From positions 1 to 36,270 of the forward strand of contig NZ_JACBXC010000006.1 in NCBI RefSeq assembly GCF_013870535.1: a stretch of 36,270 nt of DNA, read 5' to 3'. Origin of the DNA: Streptomyces phytophilus. GTDB taxonomy: Bacteria; Actinomycetota; Actinomycetes; Streptomycetales; Streptomycetaceae. This document shows positions 17,699 to 26,709 of the stretch, piece by piece. Under the pieces are notes generated by a model, which saw nothing but the letters and a program-made list of their open reading frames with translations, was not told the origin of the DNA and did not search any database. Made by a program: the position numbers and the translations under genes. How positions within the stretch are numbered: position 1 is the stretch's first letter; every line of letters begins with the position of its first letter.

Positions 17699-18374
17699 GA
17701 CGATCCAGGAGAAGGCTGGGCGGGTGCGTGCCGGCGCGCGGGCGATCCGTTCCGATCAGCAGAACGAGAACGAGCGGCAACGGGTCGAGAAGCGGGTCCG
17801 GGAGATCTCCGCCGAGCTTGGCAATCTGGAGGGCCACCTGCGCACGGCAGCCACACTGACAGAACGAGCAGGGCTGCGGTTCGATCTGTCCTACGTGGAG
17901 GACGGATACGCCAACCTGGCGCGGCGCGCGGAGGGAGGACTGCCGAGCAATCAGTCGTTCATAGCCGCCCAGCGGAAGCTGGCGGCCTCCTCTAGGAGAC
18001 TTGCAGCCGAACTTCAGGAAGCCTGGGCCAGTTGGTCTCAAGATCAGCTCGAGGCCCTGCCGCTGGGCCGCAAGGCCATGCTCACGTCTCGGACAGACAA
18101 GGACGACGTCGAGAACCGGGTCAGGGAGCTGAAGAGCGCTCAGAACCCGAAGTCCGACGTCAACAGCGCAATGGTCACTACGTTCGCCCAGGGGTTGTCT
18201 GCCCTCAAGGAGATCTTGCACGACGTACCAGAAGTATCCGCCGATCTGGTGCGGGTGCTGGACAAGATCGATAGGGGACGCCTCGCCCTTTCCGACGTAA
18301 CCGATGCGGAGATCTCGGTGCTGCGCCAGTATGGCGAGGACATCCACGTCCGGTTGACGAGAGAGGCAGGCTGA
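17688..18374 (+). CDS. dpdI: DpdI: coiled-coil protein of the restriction arm
   Basis: This 228-aa protein is almost entirely charged helix. Residues 25-55 (NENERQRVEKRVREISAEL) form a coiled coil, with further heptads at about 100-120 and 140-160. No enzymatic motif is visible. ATG 17688 is chosen because GGAGG lies 12 bases upstream and it overlaps the dpdH stop by 11 bp; an in-frame ATG at 17658 would add 10 residues. Only 8 bp separate it from dpdJ. Position between dpdH and the DUF1998-type helicase matches DpdI. It may be a structural partner of either neighbour. Confidence 0.7.
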   Translation: MNAETIQEKAGRVRAGARAIRSDQQNENERQRVEKRVREISAELGNLEGHLRTAATLTERAGLRFDLSYVEDGYANLARRAEGGLPSNQSFIAAQRKLAASSRRLAAELQEAWASWSQDQLEALPLGRKAMLTSRTDKDDVENRVRELKSAQNPKSDVNSAMVTTFAQGLSALKEILHDVPEVSADLVRVLDKIDRGRLALSDVTDAEISVLRQYGEDIHVRLTREAG

Positions 18375-18382
18375 CAGTCCAG

Positions 18383-21300
18383 ATGGGTAGCGCCAGCCGT
18401 GAACTGCTCGGCCGCATCCTTAACGCACTGGAAGATCGGGAACTCCCCCTGCTCTCCTGGGGAGTTACGGGAGGGAGCCTGAGCAAGTTCGAAGTTCGGG
18501 AGGTGCTCCAGTCCTTCACGGTCAGCGATCGCGGGGCTGCTGAGATTGGAGAAGATCGCCTTCTTCGGGAGCTACTCGAGCGTGGCCTGCTCTTCGCGGT
18601 TCCGGATGCAAGTCCACTGGCCTACCGCACCAGGCTCGCAGAGGGACTGCGCCTGACCACGTCACTCCGGCAGTTGTTCGTCCCTCCGGAGTTCGCGGGA
18701 GGCTGGTGGCAGCGCTACCGACGCCTGGTAGCGGACTATCGGTTGCACGTGTCCGATCGCCGCTACCCTCGGCGTGACCTGCAGGCCGCCGAGGCGATCG
18801 AGAGCCTGGCGCAGATGCCCAACTGGACGGCCGCGCACGCGGCCGTGGCCCGGGCAGGCTGGAGCAGCTATCAACTGTCCGCGTTCCAGGTAAAGGCGGC
18901 AGACGCGGTACTGCGGGCCCTGGCCTCTGGGCGGAGCCGTGCGGTGATCGTCGGCGCCGGCACCGGTAGCGGGAAGACGCTAGCCTTCTATCTGCCGGCT
19001 TTCAGCGCGATGGCGTCGGACCGGCGCGAGGGCGTAGTGCACACACTGGCCCTCTACCCACGTGTTGAGCTGTTGCGCGACCAGCTCAAGGAAGCGGTGA
19101 AAACAGCACTCGAGACCGCCAGCGCGATGCCCGGTGGCCGTCCGGTCCGGATCGGAGTCTTGTACGGGAGGACCCCGCAAGCACTCTGGGCGCTTAGGGA
19201 CCCGCATTGGCGCGGCGCGTGGGAGACGTCCAGAGACGGGCTCGTATGTCCCTATCTGGCCTGCCCAGCGTGCGAGACCGGGAAAATGGTCTGGAGCACG
19301 AAACATGCCGAGGCCAAGCGCGAGATCCTGAGCTGCGCGGACTGCGGGAAGGCGCTGCCCGAGGGCATCATCGCGCTCACCAGGGACTCGCTCCGCCAGG
19401 ACATCCCGAAGCTCCTCTTCACCACCACGGAGATGCTTAACCGGAACACCGCCGGTTCCCTACTGGGAGGGGTGCTGGGCTGGCGCGCTGGCAACGGGCC
19501 CCGGCTGGTCCTGCTCGATGAGGCCCATACCTACAGTGGAGCCGCCGGTGCCCAGACCGCGCTGCTGCTGCGGCGCTGGCGGTTCGCCCGGCGAAGGCCA
19601 GTGACCTTCGTCGGTCTGAGCGCAACATTGCAGCAAGCCGAGCGCTTCATGGGGCAGTTGACCTGTCTGCCGGGGGACAGTGTCGAACTGATCGAACCGC
19701 GGCCGGAGGAGATGGAGCACGAGGGACGGGAGTACTCCCTCGTCCTGCGTGGCGACCCGGTATCAGGGGTCAGCCTCTTGTCGGTGTCAATCCAGACGGC
19801 GATGCTCTACGGACGGCTGCTGGACCACCACAGCCAGGCTCCCACAGGCACGTCGCTGTTCGGGACAACGGGATTCGCGTTCACCGACGATTTGGACGTC
19901 ACGAATCGTCTATACAACATTCTACGCGAGGCTGAGGGCGGTCAGTACGGTCAAGGTGCCTATCCGAGGTTTAAGCGGAATGGCCGGGTCCTTGCAGCGC
20001 TCCGGGCGCCGGAGCACGAGCAGCATCACAAGCGCTACCGCGACGGGCAGTCTTGGGACCTCCCCGTACGGCTCGGGCACAACCTCCACGAAAGCCTCAG
20101 GCAGGCGCCGCTGATCATCGGACGCACCTCCTCCCAGGACACCGGTTTTGACAACAATGCCAACCTCGTGGTGGCCACAGCCTCCCTCGAAGTGGGCTTC
20201 AACGACACCAGAGTCGGTCTGGTCATCCAGCACAAGGCTCCGCACGACCCAGCGTCGTTCCTGCAGCGCCGCGGCCGGGCCGGCCGTGAACGCGGCACAC
20301 GCCCGACGACCGTCGTCGTCCTGTCCGACTTCGGCCGAGACGGCCTCGCCTACCGCGCCTACGACTCCCTGTTCTCGCCCGAGGTGGCCGCGCGGTCTCT
20401 TCCGGTCGGCAATCGGCACGTCATCAAGATCCAGGGCGCCCAGGCCTTCGTGGACTGGCTGAACACGCTGCTCGGGAATGACGGTATCTATCGGGACGCC
20501 AGGGAAGTCATCGGCAGGGCGGGAACGCCGAAGAAGGACGACCAGCCGGTGACCGCACGCCTCAGCGGATGGCTGCAGCAATTGCTGGCCGGTGACGGCG
20601 GCCTGCTCAGAAGCCTGCGTAACCATCTCTCCGCCGCACTGCGGCTAGATCCGGCCGAGACGCAGGCGCTGCTCTGGGAGCAGCCCCGGTCCGTAATGCT
20701 CGCGGTCGCCCCAAGCGTGCTGCGCCGCCTTCAAGCCGGGTCCACGCCTGTCCGGCACGACCCCGGGGCATCGCCCAGTTCCTTCATGCCCGAGTTCGTC
20801 ACCAAGACCTTGTTCGCCTCGCTCAACGTGCCCGAGGTCGAATTCCGTCTGCCGTTCTCCAACAAGTCCGAGTCTCTGCCGATCGCCCAAGCGCTTCGAG
20901 AGGCGGTCCCCGGCAAGGTTAGTCGCCGCTACGGCTATGCGGACACCCGGCACAGCACCTGGGTGCCAGTCTCCCCGGGGGATAGCCGCCTGGACATCAG
21001 GTCGTTTATCGAGGAGGGCGTGCCGCAGGACGACTGGGATACCGGCATCCCGGACATCGGCGTGGTTTCCGTCGTGCGCCCCTACAGGATTCGCCTGACG
21101 CAGCCCGACCCCACTGTCGGCGACCGCTCGCAGGGTTTCCCAACGTGGTCGACCCAGATCGCTCTAGACTCGGCTAAACCGCCCACCTCTGTCGATACCC
21201 CACAGTCCACGGCCTGGAAGGATACGGTCACTGGAGTCGGATTTGCGACCCATGCTGACGGCAATCCGGTGGAAGTTCGCCGGATGACCCTGGGGGCTTC

Positions 21301-22852
21301 CGGCAACATCGTCCATGGCTACTCCGGCCAGGTCTCGCCCTACAGCGTCGCTTACGAGCAGGACGGCCAACGAGTCGCTCTTGGCTTCTCACTCACCGTC
21401 GATGCACTGACCTTCGAGGTCGCCCCGCTGGATGTGGAGCTGCATCGGGTACGGGAGCACTTGGAGAGTCCGCAGTGGCGGGCCAAGTCATTCGCCCAGT
21501 GCGTTGCCGAGGATCCGAGGCTGACCGCGCAGGCGAACGTCTTCCAACTCGGCTGGCTCTCCCTGGTATATCTATCGGCGTTCACCTTGCACAGCTTGAA
21601 GGGAGCCACCCCACAGGACGCACACGGCGCGCTATCGCGCGGTGCCTGGGGTGACGAAGTCCCACAGATCATCAAACTCTTGTACCGGCAGAGCCAGGAG
21701 CAGCAGGACGAGGAGCAGGACGGCGGACCGGTCGCGCGCGTCGTCGCGGACCTGCAGTACCTGAGTGACCAGCCCCAGGTATGCGCTGCCCTTGACGACC
21801 TCGCGACCCTGCTCTTCTCCGATCACATTGTCGAACGCACCGCGATACTTGCCCAGCGCGCCTACCGGGACACCTTCGCCGCGGCGGCGCTGGAGGCCGT
21901 GCTGCGGATCTGCCCGGACGCACAGGATGGCGACCTCACCATCGACGTTGTGCCTGGGCAGACCGGTGCCCCCGATAAGGTGTGGATCACCGAGACGTCC
22001 ATCGGCGGCCTCGGACTCGTCGAGACTGCGGCAGGCAGGTACGCCGAGGATCCGCGGCGGTTCTGGAACCTCATGGGCGCGGCGCTGCGCCCGAACGCGT
22101 TCGAGCAGACCGACCACCGTCTGACCCGCGTCCTGCGGCATGTCATCGATGACGAGCCTGAAGGGGATCTCGCGCAAGCCATGGCCGATCTGCGGAATGC
22201 CAAGGAGTCGGCGAAGGCAGCCAAGGCACTGGGCGACCTGCGCCGCGCATGGTCCCGGTTCGATGGACCGCCCCGGCACAGCGAAGTCGCCGCCCTGGCG
22301 ACCCGACTGCTGCGGCCTGGCTCCGGCCCGCAGACCGACAGGATTGCGCGTGCGCTGCTCGCCGAGTGGGACCGGATCGAGCAGCGTACGGGCGTCGAGG
22401 TGGACGCCCGCGTCGTGGCGTACACGGCGGGCGAAGGGCTCTTAGATGTCCCCGGCAACATGAGTGCCGATCAGGTCTTTGGCATTCTGTGGCCGCGTGG
22501 CGACGCCGCCCGCAACCACCACCTGCAGGTCTACCAGCCCTATCGCGACGGTGGCAGCCCTGTGGTTCTGGACCGCCTAATCGCCGCTGCGGTCCACGCC
22601 GAGGAACTGCCCAAGATTGACGTCATGTTGTCGGAGTGGGTGGAGCGATACCAGGAGCTGCTGGCCGTGCACGGCACCGTCGACCTCGTCTGTCCGCTCG
22701 CCGACCCTGCGGTCCTTCGCGACGCGCTGTTGCGGGTGCCACTGATCCCGGTGGACCGAGGCGTGCTGCGGCTGTTCGGCATGGTGGAACGAGTCTCCCG
22801 CAACAGCAACTCCGTGCTTGTCAAGGTGGTCCTCAAGGAGGCGGAGCAGTGA
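18383..22852 (+). CDS. dpdJ: DpdJ: DEAD/DEAH helicase with DUF1998-like C-terminus
   Basis: This 1489-aa superfamily-2 helicase has Walker A GAGTGSGKT (about residues 192-200), then a four-Cys zinc knuckle inserted in the first lobe (CPYLACPAC ... CADCGKAL, about 290-323). The DEAH box is LLDEAHTYSG (about 374-383), followed by GLSATL. The second-lobe motifs are TASLEVGFND and LQRRGRAGRERG (about 595-640). Residues 1195-1230 (VWITETSIGGLGLVETAAGRY in outline) are the DUF1998-type terminal domain. The same combination is seen in DrmA/DrmB of DISARM. It is coupled to dpdK by a GTGA overlap. It is expected to translocate on or unwind DNA for restriction together with the DpdK nuclease. Confidence 0.85.
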   Translation: MGSASRELLGRILNALEDRELPLLSWGVTGGSLSKFEVREVLQSFTVSDRGAAEIGEDRLLRELLERGLLFAVPDASPLAYRTRLAEGLRLTTSLRQLFVPPEFAGGWWQRYRRLVADYRLHVSDRRYPRRDLQAAEAIESLAQMPNWTAAHAAVARAGWSSYQLSAFQVKAADAVLRALASGRSRAVIVGAGTGSGKTLAFYLPAFSAMASDRREGVVHTLALYPRVELLRDQLKEAVKTALETASAMPGGRPVRIGVLYGRTPQALWALRDPHWRGAWETSRDGLVCPYLACPACETGKMVWSTKHAEAKREILSCADCGKALPEGIIALTRDSLRQDIPKLLFTTTEMLNRNTAGSLLGGVLGWRAGNGPRLVLLDEAHTYSGAAGAQTALLLRRWRFARRRPVTFVGLSATLQQAERFMGQLTCLPGDSVELIEPRPEEMEHEGREYSLVLRGDPVSGVSLLSVSIQTAMLYGRLLDHHSQAPTGTSLFGTTGFAFTDDLDVTNRLYNILREAEGGQYGQGAYPRFKRNGRVLAALRAPEHEQHHKRYRDGQSWDLPVRLGHNLHESLRQAPLIIGRTSSQDTGFDNNANLVVATASLEVGFNDTRVGLVIQHKAPHDPASFLQRRGRAGRERGTRPTTVVVLSDFGRDGLAYRAYDSLFSPEVAARSLPVGNRHVIKIQGAQAFVDWLNTLLGNDGIYRDAREVIGRAGTPKKDDQPVTARLSGWLQQLLAGDGGLLRSLRNHLSAALRLDPAETQALLWEQPRSVMLAVAPSVLRRLQAGSTPVRHDPGASPSSFMPEFVTKTLFASLNVPEVEFRLPFSNKSESLPIAQALREAVPGKVSRRYGYADTRHSTWVPVSPGDSRLDIRSFIEEGVPQDDWDTGIPDIGVVSVVRPYRIRLTQPDPTVGDRSQGFPTWSTQIALDSAKPPTSVDTPQSTAWKDTVTGVGFATHADGNPVEVRRMTLGASGNIVHGYSGQVSPYSVAYEQDGQRVALGFSLTVDALTFEVAPLDVELHRVREHLESPQWRAKSFAQCVAEDPRLTAQANVFQLGWLSLVYLSAFTLHSLKGATPQDAHGALSRGAWGDEVPQIIKLLYRQSQEQQDEEQDGGPVARVVADLQYLSDQPQVCAALDDLATLLFSDHIVERTAILAQRAYRDTFAAAALEAVLRICPDAQDGDLTIDVVPGQTGAPDKVWITETSIGGLGLVETAAGRYAEDPRRFWNLMGAALRPNAFEQTDHRLTRVLRHVIDDEPEGDLAQAMADLRNAKESAKAAKALGDLRRAWSRFDGPPRHSEVAALATRLLRPGSGPQTDRIARALLAEWDRIEQRTGVEVDARVVAYTAGEGLLDVPGNMSADQVFGILWPRGDAARNHHLQVYQPYRDGGSPVVLDRLIAAAVHAEELPKIDVMLSEWVERYQELLAVHGTVDLVCPLADPAVLRDALLRVPLIPVDRGVLRLFGMVERVSRNSNSVLVKVVLKEAEQ

Positions 22853-23388
22853 GCGGCGCCCTTCCGACGACCCGCACCGTACGGACCGGTCGGCGCTCCG
22901 GACTGACGGCAGACGCGCTGATCCGGACAGCACTGCTCGCTGAGCTCGCGGCGCCATCCCTCGACCGTGTCGTGTGGGTGGTCTCGGCCTGGATCAGCGA
23001 CATCGATCTGCTCGACAACTCCGACGGGGCCTTCGACTACCTGCTCGGCGATGACCCGCGGGAACGATGCCGTCTGTCCGACCTCCTGCTGCTCATCGCC
23101 GCTGCGGGCACTCCGGTCCACATCGTGACCCGACCCGAACCGTCGAACCAGGATTTCCTCGCGCGACTGCGAGTGGGCAGCAGCTACCCAGCTGACGTCA
23201 ACGTCGTTTGCGACCCACGAGTCCACGAGAAGACCCTGTGCGGCTCCGACTGGATGCTCAGCGGGTCGATGAACTTCACCCGCAGCGGCCTGACGGCCAG
23301 CAAGGAACAGATCACGTACACCACCGACATCGCCCAGGTGGCACAGGCGGTGCAGGAGTTGGAGGATGAGTGGGTGAGCCGCCCATGA
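22849..23388 (+). CDS. dpdK: DpdK: phospholipase-D-fold nuclease
   Basis: This 179-aa protein has one HKD motif, H126-x-K128 with D134, followed by SGSMNFTRSG (138-147), the PLD signature of Nuc-like endonucleases that work as dimers. The open frame extends upstream to 22636 inside dpdJ. GTG 22849 is the start because it overlaps the dpdJ stop in a GTGA coupling and the product then begins just before the conserved fold. It overlaps the next gene by 4 bp. It is the best candidate for the DNA-cutting subunit of the restriction arm, comparable to DrmC in DISARM. Confidence 0.85.
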   Translation: MSGALPTTRTVRTGRRSGLTADALIRTALLAELAAPSLDRVVWVVSAWISDIDLLDNSDGAFDYLLGDDPRERCRLSDLLLLIAAAGTPVHIVTRPEPSNQDFLARLRVGSSYPADVNVVCDPRVHEKTLCGSDWMLSGSMNFTRSGLTASKEQITYTTDIAQVAQAVQELEDEWVSRP

Positions 23389-25445
23389 CGGGGCAGCCGA
23401 CCGCGCAGGAGCGCCTGCATCAGTTTGTGGACTTCTTCCTGGACCCCACGCACAATGTGGCCGGCCGGTGGCCGGAGACCCTGACCCTGCTACGCGACGC
23501 CGCCCTCGGCGACGGCCCAGCCCCGATCGTCCTGCCCCGGCTTACCGAGGATGAGAAGTTCCGGCTCTACGTCATCGCGCGAAGCCCGCAGAACACTACT
23601 CAGGTGCGCGATCTACTGGCTGCGTTCGTCGGTGCGTCCTTCGCGGCTCGAGGTGATACCTCACCGGCCCGACTGGACGACCGCGATCCGGTGGACCGGC
23701 GGGTGAGCGACAAATTTGGTCCGAACAGCACCTTCATAGTCCGCGTCGACACCACGCCAGCCCGTAAACGCCTTCGGGAAGCGGCCGAACTAATGATCCG
23801 TGCGGTCAACGCTGCCCCCCACCGCGACTGGACCACGCCGCGGTCGCTGAGCAGGCTACTCGCAGACTTCGAGGCCGCTCTGCTCGGCGGCTCGCCGCAG
23901 ACCGCTGAGGCACTCCTAGAGCAGATCGCTCATCGAGGCGGGTTGTCGCCGGCGAACCTGATCGGTCTTCGAGTCAAACTGCTATCGGTCTGCGGCCAGG
24001 ACACCGACCTGCTCGCCCTAACCGGACTGGACCGCGCGCTACTCCTCGACCCGCCGCGAGAAGTCAAGGAGCACGTCCTGGCCGCCGTCTACGGGGTGAT
24101 GGTCGGGCCGGTGCTGGAGTCCGAAGACCTCGCGGGGGCAGCACGAGCTCTCGCGGATCCGCGAGTCCCGCGTAATCTGCCGACGGCCGAGGACCCCCTG
24201 CGCCATGGCGACGCCGCTGTCGCGGTGCTCCTCGTAGCGCTCCATGGCCAGGGTGAAACTGCTCGGTTGGCCAAGGCGGTCCGTATGCTCGACACCGCGG
24301 GACGTGGAGAGGCCATCCCAGCAGTGATCCGCTCTGTAGTCGACGCTCAGGGTGCCAAGATCGCCGAAGCAAGCCTCCCTGGGAGCCCGACCGAGCGTGT
24401 CGAGTTGAATGTGCAGCAGGCACCCTCGCCGGCTGAGAAATCGGGCTCGCAGGAGTCTGAGGAGGAATCTGCCCCGGCGCTGCCGCTTGAGTCCTGGGCG
24501 GACCTCATCGAAGCGGTGGTCGAAGGCGAGCGCGCCGCCTATGACCGGGCACGTGCCGTTGACGCGGGGAGCGACGAGGGCTGGCCTGTCAACGCGGCCG
24601 ATGACGTGCGCATTGCGGGGTGCCTGTCCACCTGCGGGGACGAGCAGTACGAGCGGCTCTGGCACATTGCCTTCGCCCCTTTCCTCAAGGGGCTGCTCGA
24701 TAGCCGGGAATCGATGCCGAAGACGATGGAGCAGATTATCGTCAGCTCGGCGGGTCATCGACGGGATCCTACGGGTCTGACGGTCCTCGGCCTGCTGCTC
24801 ACACTGGCGCTGCGCTCGGCGCCCAGTGCGTCCGAGTACCGCGAACTCCTTGAGCATGTCGCCTTGATGGCGGACCAGTGGGTGTGTCCAGAGACCGCCG
24901 AACAGGCTCTGGATTACGTTGACCTGCTACTGGCCTATGCGTCGCCAGACGCCGATGCGCGCGCCGAGTGCGCCATGGAACTGCTGGTGCCGCTGGTCGG
25001 ACGAGCCGTACGACTAGGTCCCGCACTGCTCGACGTCGCCCGCTCCCTGACTGACGAACTCGAACTCGGCGATCTGGGCTGGCCGGCGATCGATAAGCAG
25101 CAGAGCCAAAAGCCTGCGCTGTCTCAAGCAAAGGCTCTGATCTACGGCCTGGATACGAAGGTCCTGTCGCGTGTCAAGCAACTGACCGAGAAGCAGTATC
25201 CGCAGGTAAGTGTGACGACGGCCTCGGACAAGGTCGGATCGTCAGCCCTGCGCCAGAAAGTACGCGGAGCGGACCTGATCGTGATGATCACTCAGTGCGC
25301 AACACACGCTGCCACTGGCTTCATCGGACAGCACGCGAAACGCGGCAGCGACATCGTCTATCCGGACGGGGGCGGGTCGGCCTCGGCGTACCGGGCCTTG
25401 GTCAGGGCTCTGACCCCAGAGCAGGAGGAGGACGCGGAGGCCTGA
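23385..25445 (+). CDS. dpdD: Candidate DpdD with DUF2325-like C-terminal domain
   Basis: This 686-aa last gene of the + operon has ATG 23385 overlapping the dpdK stop (ATGA); a GTG at 23370 is possible. The first 570 residues are mostly helical and unrecognised, with a Ser/Glu-rich linker near residue 355. Residues about 584-675 (YGLDTKVLSRVKQL, then GADLIVMITQCATHAATGF, then GSASAYRAL) match the pattern of DUF2325 domains: a Rossmann-like fold with a conserved D/Q-C-x-x-H turn and a small-residue phosphate-loop-like end. It is called DpdD by elimination, since every other Dpd subunit is accounted for. The 118-bp gap to the convergent dpdB contains only an imperfect dyad (GACATTGT/ACAACGTC) as a possible terminator. 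Confidence 0.6.
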   Translation: MTGQPTAQERLHQFVDFFLDPTHNVAGRWPETLTLLRDAALGDGPAPIVLPRLTEDEKFRLYVIARSPQNTTQVRDLLAAFVGASFAARGDTSPARLDDRDPVDRRVSDKFGPNSTFIVRVDTTPARKRLREAAELMIRAVNAAPHRDWTTPRSLSRLLADFEAALLGGSPQTAEALLEQIAHRGGLSPANLIGLRVKLLSVCGQDTDLLALTGLDRALLLDPPREVKEHVLAAVYGVMVGPVLESEDLAGAARALADPRVPRNLPTAEDPLRHGDAAVAVLLVALHGQGETARLAKAVRMLDTAGRGEAIPAVIRSVVDAQGAKIAEASLPGSPTERVELNVQQAPSPAEKSGSQESEEESAPALPLESWADLIEAVVEGERAAYDRARAVDAGSDEGWPVNAADDVRIAGCLSTCGDEQYERLWHIAFAPFLKGLLDSRESMPKTMEQIIVSSAGHRRDPTGLTVLGLLLTLALRSAPSASEYRELLEHVALMADQWVCPETAEQALDYVDLLLAYASPDADARAECAMELLVPLVGRAVRLGPALLDVARSLTDELELGDLGWPAIDKQQSQKPALSQAKALIYGLDTKVLSRVKQLTEKQYPQVSVTTASDKVGSSALRQKVRGADLIVMITQCATHAATGFIGQHAKRGSDIVYPDGGGSASAYRALVRALTPEQEEDAEA

Positions 25446-25563
25446 CATCGCTGGGCGCCACGGCAGCTGTGACATTGTCTACAACGTCGCACGAACCAGT
25501 CTCGACCTTAGCCACACCCGCCCCTGGGCTGGGCAGCCGCCACGACAACTCCCCGAGCCACCG

Positions 25564-26661
25564 CTATCGTCTGACGAGTGCTCGCAAATAACTGCTCAGC
25601 AGCCGCACGTCGTTGGAAGTGTTCTGCAGGCCATTCCAGTTGCGCTCCTCTCCGTCTGCGAAGGTCCATGTGCCGGACGTCCAGGCCACGTGCTCTTCCA
25701 GTCCTCGCAGCTTGGCGCGGACATCATCCCAGTTGACCTTGTCGAAGGGGACGTCGGCGGTGAGCCGGTCCATGACGAAGCCCATGGCCTGGATGCCTAC
25801 ACCGTGGGTCAGCCTGGACTCCTTCGGCGGCTTCTCCCACGCTTCGCGGAAGATGCTTGCTACCGGCGTCCAGAAGGCAAGCAGATGGGCCAGCATCCGC
25901 TCTTCGTCCCCGGTGCCGTCGGTCGCGTTGCGGTACTGGTACAGGGCACCCTCGTAGATGCTGTGCTCCAGCATCTTCAGGACGCTGTTGTCCTTGATGT
26001 TGCCGGTGGGTGACGTCGGGCTGCTGATCCTTCCGCTGAAGGGGCCGTCACCCATGTTCAGCAGGACCATGATCCTTGCGGCAAGTTGGCGACGCGCGTA
26101 CGAGCGCGGCAGTTGGCCGGTGGTCTCGGGCAGGAGCTCGTACACCAGGCCCTTGGGGAGCGGCTTGGTCGTGTTGACCAAGATGAACTGCGACCTTTGC
26201 TCTTCTTGCCCGGCAGCGATGAAGCCGACGGCGGCGATGGGGAACTCATCGACGTCGGCGTCCCTGATGGCCGCGCTGCGCTGCTGTCCATCCACGAGCC
26301 AGGCCGGCTTGTCCTCATCGGCCAGTGACTCATCGATGGGAATGATCAACTCGCCGGGGATGGAGTAGGGCACGTCGCCGGCGCGCACCGCGGGTTCGAA
26401 CCTCACGCGCTCGTCGAATGCGAGGACCAGGGCGTTGGGAAGCATCGCCCCCTCGGACTCGAGGTAGCGGCGGATGGAGCGGATGTGGCTGAGGACCTCG
26501 GGCCGCTGGTAGCCCCGCAACCGCTTCTGGCCGTCACGGCGAATGCGGGAGACAGCGGTGAAGTCGTGCAGTTTCTTGCCGTCGACAGCGAAGCAGTAGA
26601 TCTCCTTGCTGCCCTGGACGATCTTGAGGGCGGGGAGTCGCAGCTCGTAGCGGTCGGCCAC
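25564..26661 (-). CDS. dpdB: DpdB paralog 1 (DGQHR-domain protein)
   Basis: This 365-aa protein has the DndB/DpdB-type DGQHR signature as DGQQR at 124-128, followed by the FILVNTTKPLPKGL helix-strand unit typical of the family. In Dpd systems DpdB partners DpdA in inserting preQ0 into DNA and requires ATP. GTG 26661 is the start, with AGGAGA a few bases upstream. It is the last gene of the minus-strand modification operon, 48 bp after dpdA. It shares GYQRPE, VDGQQRS, VNT-x-x-PLP and GVGI-x-x-MG with the second copy at 27945-29093 but is clearly diverged from it. Which copy is the functional DpdB, or whether both are, cannot be told. Confidence 0.8.
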   Translation of the reverse strand: MADRYELRLPALKIVQGSKEIYCFAVDGKKLHDFTAVSRIRRDGQKRLRGYQRPEVLSHIRSIRRYLESEGAMLPNALVLAFDERVRFEPAVRAGDVPYSIPGELIIPIDESLADEDKPAWLVDGQQRSAAIRDADVDEFPIAAVGFIAAGQEEQRSQFILVNTTKPLPKGLVYELLPETTGQLPRSYARRQLAARIMVLLNMGDGPFSGRISSPTSPTGNIKDNSVLKMLEHSIYEGALYQYRNATDGTGDEERMLAHLLAFWTPVASIFREAWEKPPKESRLTHGVGIQAMGFVMDRLTADVPFDKVNWDDVRAKLRGLEEHVAWTSGTWTFADGEERNWNGLQNTSNDVRLLSSYLRALVRR

Positions 26662-26709
26662 ATCATCTCCTGTTGTGACTAGTACGTGGGCAATGCGCGG
26701 GTTTGGCGG

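Noticed and set aside
22636..22848. Upstream extension of DpdK inside dpdJ
   Set aside because: The extension is Ala/Arg/Gly-rich shadow sequence, and the conserved fold begins after GTG 22849.
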